DNA from: Deltaproteobacteria bacterium
Lineage (GTDB): Bacteria; Myxococcota_A; UBA9042; PHBI01
Reading direction: 5' to 3'
Length of the DNA: 64,000 nt
NCBI GenBank assembly: GCA_011526585.1
Contig: WYBB01000005.1
Location: 1 to 64,000, forward strand
The position numbers and the translations under genes are program-made. The notes under the pieces are model-generated. The model ran no database searches. It was not told the DNA's origin and saw only the letters and a list, made by a program, of their open reading frames with translations. Of the stretch, positions 9,128 to 17,818 are shown piece by piece. How positions within the stretch are numbered: position 1 is the first letter of the stretch; each line of letters starts with the position of its first letter.

Positions 9128-10243
9128 GCACTCCAGCTCGTCCAGCGCGACGAAGACGCGCCGCTCATATGCCTCATAGCCCAGCTCGCCACGCAGGCGC
9201 TCGAACCCACGCGCTCCCATGACGACGCCCTCGTCGGCGACCACCCTCGTCACCGCCCTGGCGAGCGCGTCGACGTCGCGCGCGGGCACCACGATCCCGC
9301 TGAGCTCGTGCTCGACGACCTCCGGCGCTCCTCCGGCGCGCGCCGCGACGCAGGGCAGGGCATGCGCCATCGCTTCGAGGTAGACCAGCCCGAAGCCCTC
9401 ACCGGCCGATGGCAGGACGAAGGCACGGGCGCCGGCCAGCAGCGCCGAGAGCCGTGAGTCGTCGACCTGGCCGCGAAATCGCGCGTCGACCCCGAGCCTG
9501 GCCGCGAGCGCTTCGAGGCGCGGTCGGTCCGCGCCATCGCCGACGACGACGAGCGGGAAGCGAGACTGGCCATCGATCCGCGCCAGGGCCTCAATCGTCA
9601 GGTCGACGCCCTTGTAGGTCTCCTGCGGGTGGAGGCGCGTGACCGTGATCAGGTAGTCCCCGCTCGCTGCCGTCCGTGCCGGCGCGACAGCGGGCGAGAA
9701 GCGGGGGCTCAGTGCGTTGAGGAGGACTCGGACCTTCGTATCGGGAGCGCCGTGGAAGGTCGTCAGATACCAGGCGGTATTGCAGCTGACGGCCCACAGC
9801 TCGCGGGCGCGTGCGAGCGCGGCACGCCGAGGTCTCGAAAGCGCACGCCAGACCTCGATCCCGTGGGCGATGACGACACTGCCGACGCGGCTCGGAAACG
9901 CCAGCGACAAGGTCGCGAGGTGCGGGTGGGCGAAGATGACCAGGCGCCGCGCCGGCGAGACGTTGCACGTAGCCAGCAGCCGCGTGGCGAGAACCGCCCT
10001 GTGACCACGATAGCCCACATAGCGGTGCGGCTCGGGCACCAGCGTGCGGTCGCGCGACTCCGGCGCGTCGTTGAGCGCGTGCACGGTGAAGCGCACCCCG
10101 CGGGACTCGGCCCAGCGGCCGACGGCATGCGCGAGGGTGGCCGACATGCGCGCGATTCCGCCGGGCGACGAGAACATGTCGGGCGTGACCAGCTCGATCG
10201 CTTCGAGCTCCGTTCGTCCCACCGTCACAACGTCGCCTCGCAT
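9083..10243 (-). CDS. Family 4 (GT-B fold) glycosyltransferase
   Basis: This is a 386-residue protein. The donor-binding half carries EGFGLVYLEAMAHALPCVAARAGGAPEVV, the EX7E retaining GT4 signature. The N-terminal half has FSSPGGIARMSATLA, the acceptor-side loop common in GT4 enzymes. ATG 10243 is preferred over an upstream start; GTG codons just inside are alternatives. Its end overlaps the convergent nucleotidyltransferase-fold gene for 45 bases, and its upstream side is divergent from the asparagine-synthase-like gene with 83 bases between starts. Confidence 0.87.
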   Translation of the reverse strand: MRGDVVTVGRTELEAIELVTPDMFSSPGGIARMSATLAHAVGRWAESRGVRFTVHALNDAPESRDRTLVPEPHRYVGYRGHRAVLATRLLATCNVSPARRLVIFAHPHLATLSLAFPSRVGSVVIAHGIEVWRALSRPRRAALARARELWAVSCNTAWYLTTFHGAPDTKVRVLLNALSPRFSPAVAPARTAASGDYLITVTRLHPQETYKGVDLTIEALARIDGQSRFPLVVVGDGADRPRLEALAARLGVDARFRGQVDDSRLSALLAGARAFVLPSAGEGFGLVYLEAMAHALPCVAARAGGAPEVVEHELSGIVVPARDVDALARAVTRVVADEGVVMGARGFERLRGELGYEAYERRVFVALDELECSASRGAEITHELRP

Positions 10244-10326
10244 CGCGGGCGGACCATACAGCGTCTTCGCTCCGACCAGAAGCGGGGCGTTCCCATGTCG
10301 CGGTCGTTGTGACACCTTGCCCGTCC

Positions 10327-12204
10327 ATGTGTGGCCTCTACGGGTTTCTGGTCCCCGCGCCCGCGCTCGAGTCCGCGCAGCCGACCTTGGCGCGTGCCGA
10401 GTCCGCGCTCGCCCACCGCGGACCGGACGATCGCGGCTGGCTCATCTCGAGGGGCGCCGGGCCGACGGGGCGCTGCCTCGGCCTGGCCCACACGCGCCTG
10501 GCGATCCTCGACACCTCGGTCGCAGGTCGCCAGCCGATGACCAGTGCCGATGGGCGCTACGCGATCGTGCTCAACGGCGAGATCTACAACCACCTCGAGC
10601 TGCGCGGCCCGCTCGAGGCCGACGGCGTGGTCTTTCACGGGACCTCGGACACGGAGACCGCGCTGCACCTCCTGGTGCGAGAGGGGCTGAGCGCCGTCGA
10701 GCGTTTCGTCGGGATGTTCGCCCTCGCGTTCTGGGACCGGGACAGCGAGCGCCTGCTCCTCGTGCGCGATCGGCTCGGCAAGAAGCCGCTCTACATCCAC
10801 GAGCGCGGAGACTCCGTCGCCTTCGCCTCCGAGGTGAGGACGCTGCTCGCCACCGGTTGGGCGCCCCGCACCCTCGACCCGCTGGGGCTCGCGCGTTGGC
10901 TCGAGCGCGGCTCGACCCGTGACCCGCTGACGCTCCTGCCCGGCGTGCGCCAGCTCCCGCCCGGGACGGCGCTCTGGCTCACACCCGCGGGTCGCCACGA
11001 ACAGCGCTACTGGGACCTCGATCCGCGCGGCGAGACCCCGATCGACTGGCGCGAGCGCCTGGTCGAGCTGCTCGAGAGCGCCGTAGGGCTGCGTCTCATC
11101 GCCGACAGGCCGCTCGGCGTTTTCCTCTCGGGCGGCGTCGACTCCGCCGCCGTCGCCGCCATCGCCGCCCGGCAGGCGACCCGGGGTCTCGACACCTTCA
11201 CCCTCACCTTCGACGAGGCGGACTGGGACGAGGGCGCGCGAGCGCAGCAGCTCGCGACCAGGCTCGGCGTGCGCCACCACGCCGCGCACCTCAGCGCACG
11301 CGAGGCGCTCGCGCTCGTCGACGACGCCCTGGCCGCCCAGGATCTGCCATCCCACGACGGCTTCAACACGTGGTTCGTCGCACGCGCCGCCCGCGCCCAC
11401 GGGCTCGTCGTCGCGCTCGCCGGGACCGGGGGCGATGAGCTCTTCTCCGGCTATGACCACTTCAGGCGCTACCCCTGGATGCTCGAGCTCGGCCGCTGGG
11501 GCCGTCTCCTGCCCCGCTCCGCACGACGGCGCCTGCGCGCCGGACTCGCGCCTGGGGTCCCCGCACGGCTTGGCAAGTCGCTGGCGTTGTTCGGCACCGA
11601 AGGCGAGCCCGCCCTGACCTACGACCTGATCCGGGAGATGTTCTCATCGATCCAACGCGACGCGCTCGCGCCGCGTTCACGAGGCCTCTCGACGCCCTCT
11701 TCCCAGGCCCTGGCCGAGATGGACCCCGCGCTCGCGCTGACGTCGTGCGAGCTACGTCAGTATCTCGTCGACACCCAGCTCCGTGACATCGACACGATGT
11801 CGATGGCCCACGGCTTCGAGGTGCGCGCGCCCTTGTTGGACCACCGGCTGGTCGAGCTCATGGCTCGGGTCCCGACCGCTCAGAAGAACCCCCGCGATCG
11901 CGTGAACAAGCGCGTACTTGTTCAGGCAGCCGGGCTCCCGGTCGAGCTCTTCCAGGTCCCCAAACGCGGCTTCGTCCTCCCCTGGGAGGTCTGGCTGCGC
12001 GGTCCGCTCGCCGCCTGGGTGAAGCGCCACCTGGCCGCTTCGAATCTCGAGGCGACCGGCGCGCTCGATCCCGCGGAGGCCGTTCGGTGCCTTGCACGTT
12101 TCCATCGTGGTCCACGCTGGCTGAGCTACTCACGCGTGCTCGCGCTCGTGGCACTGCAAGCATGGTGCACACGCCATCGCATCGAAGGTGTCGCCGACCC
12201 TTGA
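10327..12204 (+). CDS. Glutamine-hydrolysing asparagine synthase family amidotransferase (AsnB-like)
   Basis: This is a 625-residue class II glutamine amidotransferase. The start ATG 10327 is fixed by the catalytic cysteine that must follow Met (MCGLYGF). The glutaminase domain has HRGPDDRGW and LNGEIYNHLEL, and the synthetase domain has the PP-loop LSGGVDSAAVAA. In polysaccharide loci such proteins usually amidate a uronic acid carboxylate rather than aspartate, so a role in making a uronamide sugar is likely but unproven. A true asparagine synthetase cannot be excluded. Confidence 0.88.
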   Translation: MCGLYGFLVPAPALESAQPTLARAESALAHRGPDDRGWLISRGAGPTGRCLGLAHTRLAILDTSVAGRQPMTSADGRYAIVLNGEIYNHLELRGPLEADGVVFHGTSDTETALHLLVREGLSAVERFVGMFALAFWDRDSERLLLVRDRLGKKPLYIHERGDSVAFASEVRTLLATGWAPRTLDPLGLARWLERGSTRDPLTLLPGVRQLPPGTALWLTPAGRHEQRYWDLDPRGETPIDWRERLVELLESAVGLRLIADRPLGVFLSGGVDSAAVAAIAARQATRGLDTFTLTFDEADWDEGARAQQLATRLGVRHHAAHLSAREALALVDDALAAQDLPSHDGFNTWFVARAARAHGLVVALAGTGGDELFSGYDHFRRYPWMLELGRWGRLLPRSARRRLRAGLAPGVPARLGKSLALFGTEGEPALTYDLIREMFSSIQRDALAPRSRGLSTPSSQALAEMDPALALTSCELRQYLVDTQLRDIDTMSMAHGFEVRAPLLDHRLVELMARVPTAQKNPRDRVNKRVLVQAAGLPVELFQVPKRGFVLPWEVWLRGPLAAWVKRHLAASNLEATGALDPAEAVRCLARFHRGPRWLSYSRVLALVALQAWCTRHRIEGVADP

Positions 12205-12277
12205 GATGCGAACCGCCTCGCACGCTGGCTGGTATCGTAGACCCGATTGTGGCAGACAGGCGCATGGCCGTGAGTGG

Positions 12278-14005
12278 ATGATGCACGACGAACCCACGAG
12301 AGAAGACACGACCCGGCTCGTCGTGCTCGACGTCACCCTGCGTGACGGAGGCTTCCACAATGCCTGGGACTTCGACGCGGAGCACGTTCGCGCCTACTTG
12401 CGCGCGATGGACGAGGCCGGCGTCGACTGGGCCGAGATCGGCTACCGCTCGGTCGAACGAACCGGATTCTTCGGCGCGCTGCGCTATTGTGAAGAGGCTT
12501 GGATCGACGCGCTGCCGGCGCTGCGTCACACGCGCCTCGCGTTGATGCTCGACGCCAAGGAGCTCGCCGATCGCGAGGACGAGATCGGACGGCTCTTCGC
12601 TCCCGCCGATCGCAGCCGGGTCGGGCTCGTGCGCGTCGCGACGCGACCGCGGGACCTCTCCTCCGCCATCGCCCAGGTGAGCGCGCTCGCCGAGCACGGG
12701 TATCGAACGACGCTCAACCTGATGGCCTGGGCCTCGGTCGACCCCGCCGATCGTGCGCCGCTCATGCGCGCGCTCGCCGCATCCCCCGCGGACGTCGTCT
12801 ACCTCGCAGACTCGTATGGGAACATGTATCCCGAGGAGATCGCCGACGCCGTCCGGCTCTGGAACGAGCTCACCGACGGCACCGAGCGGCCACGCCCGAT
12901 CGGCGTGCACCTGCACAACAACCTCGAGCTCGCCTTCGCCAACGCGCTGGCGGCCCGCGACGCCGGCGCGACCTGGGTCGACGCCGCGGTCCTCGGCATG
13001 GGTCGCGGACCGGGCAACCTCAAGACCGAGATCCTCCTCCAGCACCTCGAGACGCGCGAAGGCCTGACGCGCTACCGAACGGCCCCGATCTACGAGCTCA
13101 TCGGACGTCACTGGGAGTCCTTGCACACCCGGTATTCATGGGGTCCGCGCGCCCCGTACGTGCTCTCGGGACAGCTCGCCGTGCACCCGACGTACGCCCA
13201 AGAGCTGCTCGAGAGCGGCCGCTATACGATCAGCGAGGTCATCGCGATCCTCCACGCTCTGCACGACTCCAAGCAGGGGCGGAGCTTCTCGCGCAGGACC
13301 CTCGACGAGGCGATCTCGCTGCGCCCGGCGCTGATGCCGACACCGTCATCCCCCCCGTCGCCGGGCACTCGCACCCGGTTCGTCTCTGACTGGGCTGGCC
13401 GTGAGGTAATCGTCGTCGGTCGCGGACCATCGTCGACACAGCACGTCGATGCGATCAATCGCTACATCCGCCGCCACGCTCCGATCGTGCTCGAATGCAA
13501 CCACCTCGCCGCCCTCGCTACCGCGCCTGAACACTTCGCTTGCTTCACCCTGCACGCCAATGCCCAGCGCATGCTCCAGGACGTGCTCCATTGCGGCAAG
13601 GCGGCGATCCTCGGCGTGGGGCGCAGCGAAGACGGGGCCCTCGGCGCCGACGACGGTGACGCGCGGATCGTCGTCGAGCCCTACCAGGTCGCCTCGGGCG
13701 AGCTCTCCGCATCGCCCTGCGTGATTCCGGCCGATGTGGTCTCGATGTTTGCCATCATGCAGGCGGTCCAGCGCGGAGCTCGCCGCGTGCGCGTCGTCGG
13801 CTTCGACGGCTATCGCGGCTCGCCTTCGCCCCGTGATGCACGCATGCAGCAAGAGCTCGAGGGCTTCTTTGCGCTCCTCGGCCAGCGCTATCCGGAGGTC
13901 GAGGTGATCTCACTGACACCGACGAGCTTCCCCATCGAGGTGCGCTCGATCTACGCGAGTCTCGCCCTCGATCCCCCGACGGCTCTCACTCCGGGCGCTC
14001 GATGA
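12278..14005 (+). CDS. HMGL-like (DRE-TIM) aldolase fused to a GNGPS-type domain
   Basis: The protein has 575 residues in two parts. Residues about 12-320 form a DRE-TIM metallo-aldolase: VLDVTLRDGGFHN carries the metal-binding Asp and catalytic Arg, IGVHLHNNLELA the two metal-ligand His residues, and GMGRGPGNLKTE the conserved loop. Residues about 370-575 start VIVVGRGPSSTQHVDA and contain RVVGFDGY, a nucleotide-binding layout like DUF115/MptE-like proteins and GT42 sialyltransferases. The fusion, and the coupling (ATGA) to a CMP-sugar synthetase, suggest an aldol step that builds a 2-keto acid sugar. That reaction is inference. The start could be either of two adjacent ATGs at 12278 and 12281. 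Confidence 0.8.
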   Translation: MMHDEPTREDTTRLVVLDVTLRDGGFHNAWDFDAEHVRAYLRAMDEAGVDWAEIGYRSVERTGFFGALRYCEEAWIDALPALRHTRLALMLDAKELADREDEIGRLFAPADRSRVGLVRVATRPRDLSSAIAQVSALAEHGYRTTLNLMAWASVDPADRAPLMRALAASPADVVYLADSYGNMYPEEIADAVRLWNELTDGTERPRPIGVHLHNNLELAFANALAARDAGATWVDAAVLGMGRGPGNLKTEILLQHLETREGLTRYRTAPIYELIGRHWESLHTRYSWGPRAPYVLSGQLAVHPTYAQELLESGRYTISEVIAILHALHDSKQGRSFSRRTLDEAISLRPALMPTPSSPPSPGTRTRFVSDWAGREVIVVGRGPSSTQHVDAINRYIRRHAPIVLECNHLAALATAPEHFACFTLHANAQRMLQDVLHCGKAAILGVGRSEDGALGADDGDARIVVEPYQVASGELSASPCVIPADVVSMFAIMQAVQRGARRVRVVGFDGYRGSPSPRDARMQQELEGFFALLGQRYPEVEVISLTPTSFPIEVRSIYASLALDPPTALTPGAR

Positions 14006-14754
14006 CGGTCGGAACCGCCCTCTTCCTCCCATGTCGCGCCGGCAGCGAGCGGGTCCGTGACAAGAACACCCGGCCTTTTGCCGACCACCCTCAGGGGCTG
14101 CTCGGAATCAAGCTCGATCAACTCGAGCGCACGCGCGGCTTCGACGCGATCGTCGTCGACTCGAACGATCCGAGGGTGCTCGAGATCGCGGCGCGACGCG
14201 CCACGACCTGGTCGGGGCCTGCGACGCTCGAGGTGCGCGAGCGCCCGGACGAGCTGGGACGCTCCACGACGACCACCGACAGCCTGATCCGCTACGCCCT
14301 CACGACGATCGATTGTGAGCACCTCGCGTGGACCCACGTCACCTCGCCGCTGATGACGCCCGAGCTCTACGCGGCTGCGCTCGCGGCCTTCAGGACCAGA
14401 GACCCGGCCGTGCACGACTCTCTGCTCACGGTGACGCCCATCCGATCATTCGTCTGGCAGGACGACGACGGCCGATCTCCCAGGCCCGTCAACTACGCGA
14501 CCCAACCGCTCAGGTGGCCACGCACCCAGGACCTGCGCCCTCTCTTCGAGGTGAACTCGGCGTTGTTCGTGGTACCCCGCGCCATCGGGCAGGAGCGCGG
14601 TGACCGCATCGGGCGGTGCCCGCGCCTGCACGCGCTCGACCCGTTGCACGCCCTGGACATCGACTGGGAGGATGACTTCCACCTCGCCGAGGCCGTATAT
14701 CGCTGGCGCTTCGGCTCGACCTGGCAAGACCGGGGCTCCGAGGTTGCAGGATGA
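14002..14754 (+). CDS. CMP-sugar synthetase (acylneuraminate cytidylyltransferase family)
   Basis: The 250-residue protein opens with ALFLPCRAGSERVRDKNTRPF, the CTP-binding PxRxGSxRxxxKN-type signature of NeuA/KdsB-like enzymes. VDSNDPRVLEIA, RPDELGRSTTTTD and HVTSPLM follow in the expected order. It should activate an acidic sugar with CTP. No NeuB or NeuC is present, so its substrate probably comes from the coupled aldolase gene; this is a context argument. It overlaps both neighbours by ATGA. Confidence 0.88.
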   Translation: MTVGTALFLPCRAGSERVRDKNTRPFADHPQGLLGIKLDQLERTRGFDAIVVDSNDPRVLEIAARRATTWSGPATLEVRERPDELGRSTTTTDSLIRYALTTIDCEHLAWTHVTSPLMTPELYAAALAAFRTRDPAVHDSLLTVTPIRSFVWQDDDGRSPRPVNYATQPLRWPRTQDLRPLFEVNSALFVVPRAIGQERGDRIGRCPRLHALDPLHALDIDWEDDFHLAEAVYRWRFGSTWQDRGSEVAG

Positions 14755-15659
14755 AGGCGACCGAGATCATCGCGCACCTGCGCTCGCTCAGACCCAGCGA
14801 TGCACGCGCCGCGCTCGACGACGCGCTCTTCCTCGCTTGGAACGTGTTCGCCAGATCGAAGGAGCTCACCCTTCCCCGAGAACACAAGCAGCTCTTGCGC
14901 GCGAATCGTCGGCTTCGGATGGCGGGTCGCGGCGAGCGCTGCTGGATCCTCGGGAACGGACCGTCGCTGCGCGAGCATGATCTGCTCGCTCTCAGGGATG
15001 AGCACGTCTTCGTCGTCAACCGCTTCATCCACCACGAGCAGGCGCACCTCATCCGTCCCCGCTACTATGTCATCGTCGATCCGAAGTTCGGTGCCGGCAC
15101 CTGGGGCCACGATTTCGTCGAGGAGATCGAACGCCGCCTACCCGACGTCTCGATGTTCACTGGATATGACGGTTGGCACTATCTGCGGGAACGCGGGCTC
15201 CTAGAGCAGCATCGCCGCTATGTAGTCTATCCGAATCAATTCTTCCACTTTGGCTACCCTTGGGAGATCGATCTGACGCGCGGGATCCCGGGCGCCGACA
15301 ACGTGACCAAGACCGCCATCTCGATCGCGACGTGGATGGGATTCTCCGAGATCAACCTGCTCGGCATCGACGGCAACGGTCTGCTCCTATCCGACAACTC
15401 CCACTTCTACGGGCACGTGCCAGGCCCGACCGATCAGCAAGCGCTCGAAAAAGCGATGCTCTCGTCATCGACCTCGATGCGCAGCTGGCGCTCACTACCG
15501 GGCTATCTGGCCCGCCGCGGAGTCCGACTGGTCTCGCGCAACCCGCGGTCGGTCTTGAACGCCCTGCCGCTCGAACCCTGGCCGGAGGATCTGCCGCGGT
15601 CGAGCTCGGCCGCGGTCCCGTCGGCGGCAGGCGACGATGCCTCGGGCGACGGTCCGTGA
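14751..15659 (+). CDS. DUF115/MptE-like protein (GNGPSL domain)
   Basis: The 302-residue protein has CWILGNGPSLREHDL at about 63-77, VFVVNRFIHH, YYVIVDPKFG and INLLGIDGNG. This is the Rossmann-type arrangement seen in DUF115 proteins (6-hydroxymethylpterin diphosphokinase MptE, flagellin-modifying Maf proteins), and it resembles the opening of GT42 sialyltransferases. Co-translation with a CMP-sugar synthetase and a fusion protein with a similar domain suggests transfer or handling of a CMP-activated sugar rather than pterin metabolism. The last 30 residues are low-complexity Ser/Ala/Gly and may be disordered. Confidence 0.75.
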   Translation: MKATEIIAHLRSLRPSDARAALDDALFLAWNVFARSKELTLPREHKQLLRANRRLRMAGRGERCWILGNGPSLREHDLLALRDEHVFVVNRFIHHEQAHLIRPRYYVIVDPKFGAGTWGHDFVEEIERRLPDVSMFTGYDGWHYLRERGLLEQHRRYVVYPNQFFHFGYPWEIDLTRGIPGADNVTKTAISIATWMGFSEINLLGIDGNGLLLSDNSHFYGHVPGPTDQQALEKAMLSSSTSMRSWRSLPGYLARRGVRLVSRNPRSVLNALPLEPWPEDLPRSSSAAVPSAAGDDASGDGP

Positions 15660-15699
15660 TAGCCTCTGCGCCGTGCAGGTCCCCAACCCGCCTCCGCAC

Positions 15700-16776
15700 A
15701 TGACCGCCGCCAGGCTCGCGCACGTGTGCATCATCTCGAGCGGCGCCGAGGGCGCGATGGGCTTGTCCGTGCAGCGCGGCTTCGAGGCGCTCGGACGGCG
15801 CGTGACCTACATCCCCTACGTCGATTGGCTGCCGACCTTGCGGGGTCTGCGCTTCCGTGGCGCCGGCCTGCTCGGTCGTGGTCTGGCCGGCTTGTCTCGG
15901 CCCGCGGTCGAGCTCCGCCTGGTCGCGACCCTCGCGCGCACCAAGCCCGATCTGGTGCTCTTCGTGAAGTGCGACGACCTGCACGCCGCGACCTACGCCG
16001 CGATCCGGCGCGCGCTGCCGCGGGTGCCGCTCCTGGCCTTCCACCCCGACGACCCCTGGAACCAGGCGGGCCTCACCCGGCGTGGGCCTTCGCACGCGCG
16101 CGCCGACGTGCAGCTGCGCATGGTCGACGCGGTCTTCCTGTGGTCGCGACCGTTGGTGCAGCGCGCCACGGCGGAGGGCGCCAGGCGCGCCTTCTACCTG
16201 CCGTTCGCGTGTGATCCGGCGCTGCACCCGATGGTCGATGCGCTCAGCGATGACGAGCGCGCCACCTTCGGCGCCGCCGTGACCTTCGTCGGCAACTGGG
16301 ACGAAGAGCGCGAGGCGTGGCTCCTGCCCGTCGCCGAGGCCGGCTTCGACCTGGCGATCTGGGGCACCGACTACTGGAAGGGGCGCTGCCGACATGAGGC
16401 GCTGCGCAAGGCTTGGCGCGGTCGACCGCTCTATGGGATCGAGCAGGCGAAGGCCGCGCGCGCCACCAAGGTCATGATCAACGTCCTGCGCAAACAGAAC
16501 AAGGGCGCTTGCAACATGCGCACCTTCGAGATCCCGTGCACCGGCGCGTTCATGCTGCACGAGCGATCCCCGGAGGCCGCCGCCTTCTTCCCGCCCGAGG
16601 TCGCCTGCGGTGACTTCGGCACCCCCGAGGAGCTCGTCACCGCGCTCGGCCGGTGGCTCGCCGATCCCGAAGGCCGCGCCAGAGTCGCCGCCGAAGGCCA
16701 CCGACGTGCCCTGGCGTGGACCTATCGCGAGTGGGCGGCGCGCATGCTCGAGCGCTGCGAGGGCTGGGCGTGTTGA
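15700..16776 (+). CDS. CgeB-like glycosyltransferase (Glyco_trans_1_2)
   Basis: The 358-residue protein has HPDDPWNQAG and LWSRPLVQRA in the first half. The second half has VTFVGNWDEEREAWL, KVMINVLRKQNKGACNMRTFEIPCTGAF and FGTPEELV. That second half is the spore-protein CgeB / GT-B donor-domain pattern, in which NMRTFE takes the place of the usual E-rich motif. It probably adds a sugar to the repeat unit. GTG 15673 is an alternative start nine codons upstream; no clear ribosome site favours either. It overlaps the PssD-like gene by 7 bases. Confidence 0.8.
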   Translation: MTAARLAHVCIISSGAEGAMGLSVQRGFEALGRRVTYIPYVDWLPTLRGLRFRGAGLLGRGLAGLSRPAVELRLVATLARTKPDLVLFVKCDDLHAATYAAIRRALPRVPLLAFHPDDPWNQAGLTRRGPSHARADVQLRMVDAVFLWSRPLVQRATAEGARRAFYLPFACDPALHPMVDALSDDERATFGAAVTFVGNWDEEREAWLLPVAEAGFDLAIWGTDYWKGRCRHEALRKAWRGRPLYGIEQAKAARATKVMINVLRKQNKGACNMRTFEIPCTGAFMLHERSPEAAAFFPPEVACGDFGTPEELVTALGRWLADPEGRARVAAEGHRRALAWTYREWAARMLERCEGWAC

Positions 16777-17249
16777 GCCGCGACGACCGCGCGGGCTCGC
16801 CGCCGCGCGCGCTGCGCATCGCGCTGATCTCCGCGGTCGGCGGTCACCTCGCCGAGTTGCTCGAGCTGATGCCCGCCTTCGAGGGCCACTCGACCTTCTG
16901 GATCACCAACGACGAGTCTCCGGTCCTGCCACCCGGGGTCGAGAGCTACCGCGTCGCCCACGCCGAGCGCGACTGGCGCGTCGCCTGGAACGTCGTCGAG
17001 TTCGCACGGATCTTCGCCCGCACCCGCCCCGACCTCATCGTCTCGACCGGCTCCGGCCTCGTCGTCTCGGCCGCGCTCGTCGCCCGCGCCATCGGGATCC
17101 CGATCCTCTACATCGAGGGCACCTGGGCCGTGACCTCGCCGACGCTCACGGGCCGTCTGATGCGACCCTTCACCCGCCGCTTCTACGTGCAGTGGCCGGA
17201 GCTTCAGCGCAAGCTCCCGTGGGCCCGCTATGCGGGAGGACTCCTGTGA
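16770..17249 (+). CDS. PssD/Alg14-like membrane-anchoring subunit of a two-part glycosyltransferase
   Basis: The 159-residue protein carries the family motif LISAVGGHLAELLEL at about 18-32, then FWITNDE, DLIVSTGSGLVVSAALVA and IYIEG-like LYIEGTW. PssD/EpsE/Alg14 proteins recruit the catalytic PssE/Alg13 partner to the membrane; the partner gene follows at once. The start is GTG 16770, inside the preceding stop region. The stop overlaps the partner's GTG, and the GGGAGGA ribosome site for the partner lies inside this gene at 17234-17240. Confidence 0.86.
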   Translation: MLSRDDRAGSPPRALRIALISAVGGHLAELLELMPAFEGHSTFWITNDESPVLPPGVESYRVAHAERDWRVAWNVVEFARIFARTRPDLIVSTGSGLVVSAALVARAIGIPILYIEGTWAVTSPTLTGRLMRPFTRRFYVQWPELQRKLPWARYAGGLL

Positions 17250-17788
17250 GCCGACGCGTGCTCGCCATCGTCGGCAACAAGGGGCCGTTCCCGCGGCTCG
17301 TCGACGCCCTGGCCCGAGTCGCGCGCACGACGGGCTGGCAGATCCGGGTGCAGCACGCGAGCGCTGGCTTGCCGCCAGGGCTCGACGGCTGGCGCCTCAT
17401 CCCCCGTCACGAGCTCATGGCCGAGCTCGACGCCGCCGACGCGGTCGTGTGCCACGCCGGCGCCGGCACGATCCGCGACGCGCTCGTGCACGGGCATCGC
17501 CCGATCCTCGTGCCGCGGCTCGCCCGCTTCGGCGAGCACGTCAACGATCACCAGCTCGAGCTGGTGAACGCGCTCGGAGAGCGCGCGGTCGCGATCGTCG
17601 GTGAAGAGGGCGACGAGCTCGTGCGCTCGCTGACCGACGCGATCGACCAGGCACGACGAAGCGACGTGCCGTTCGAGTCGGGCGCCGAGCTGACCGCTGC
17701 GATCCGCCGCGAGGTCGAGGCGATCGCGCGCGAACGCCCCGCGCGGCGCTTGTCCCTGGTCTATTGGGTCCTTCGCCGCATCCCATAG
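17246..17788 (+). CDS. PssE/Alg13-like catalytic subunit of a two-part glycosyltransferase
   Basis: The 180-residue protein has the GT28 C-terminal fold: VLAIVGNKGPFPRLVDAL at the start, then VVCHAGAGTIRDALVHGHRPILVPR and GEHVNDHQLEL, the donor-binding core of Alg13/PssE/EpsF. Together with the PssD-like protein it should add a UDP-sugar, typically an early step on the lipid carrier. A strong GGGAGGA site precedes the GTG start. It is the last gene of the plus-strand run from 12278 and converges on the next glycosyltransferase. Confidence 0.87.
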   Translation: MSRRVLAIVGNKGPFPRLVDALARVARTTGWQIRVQHASAGLPPGLDGWRLIPRHELMAELDAADAVVCHAGAGTIRDALVHGHRPILVPRLARFGEHVNDHQLELVNALGERAVAIVGEEGDELVRSLTDAIDQARRSDVPFESGAELTAAIRREVEAIARERPARRLSLVYWVLRRIP

Positions 17789-17818
17789 GCGCCTACCGAG
17801 GCGACCATCGCGCAAGAA

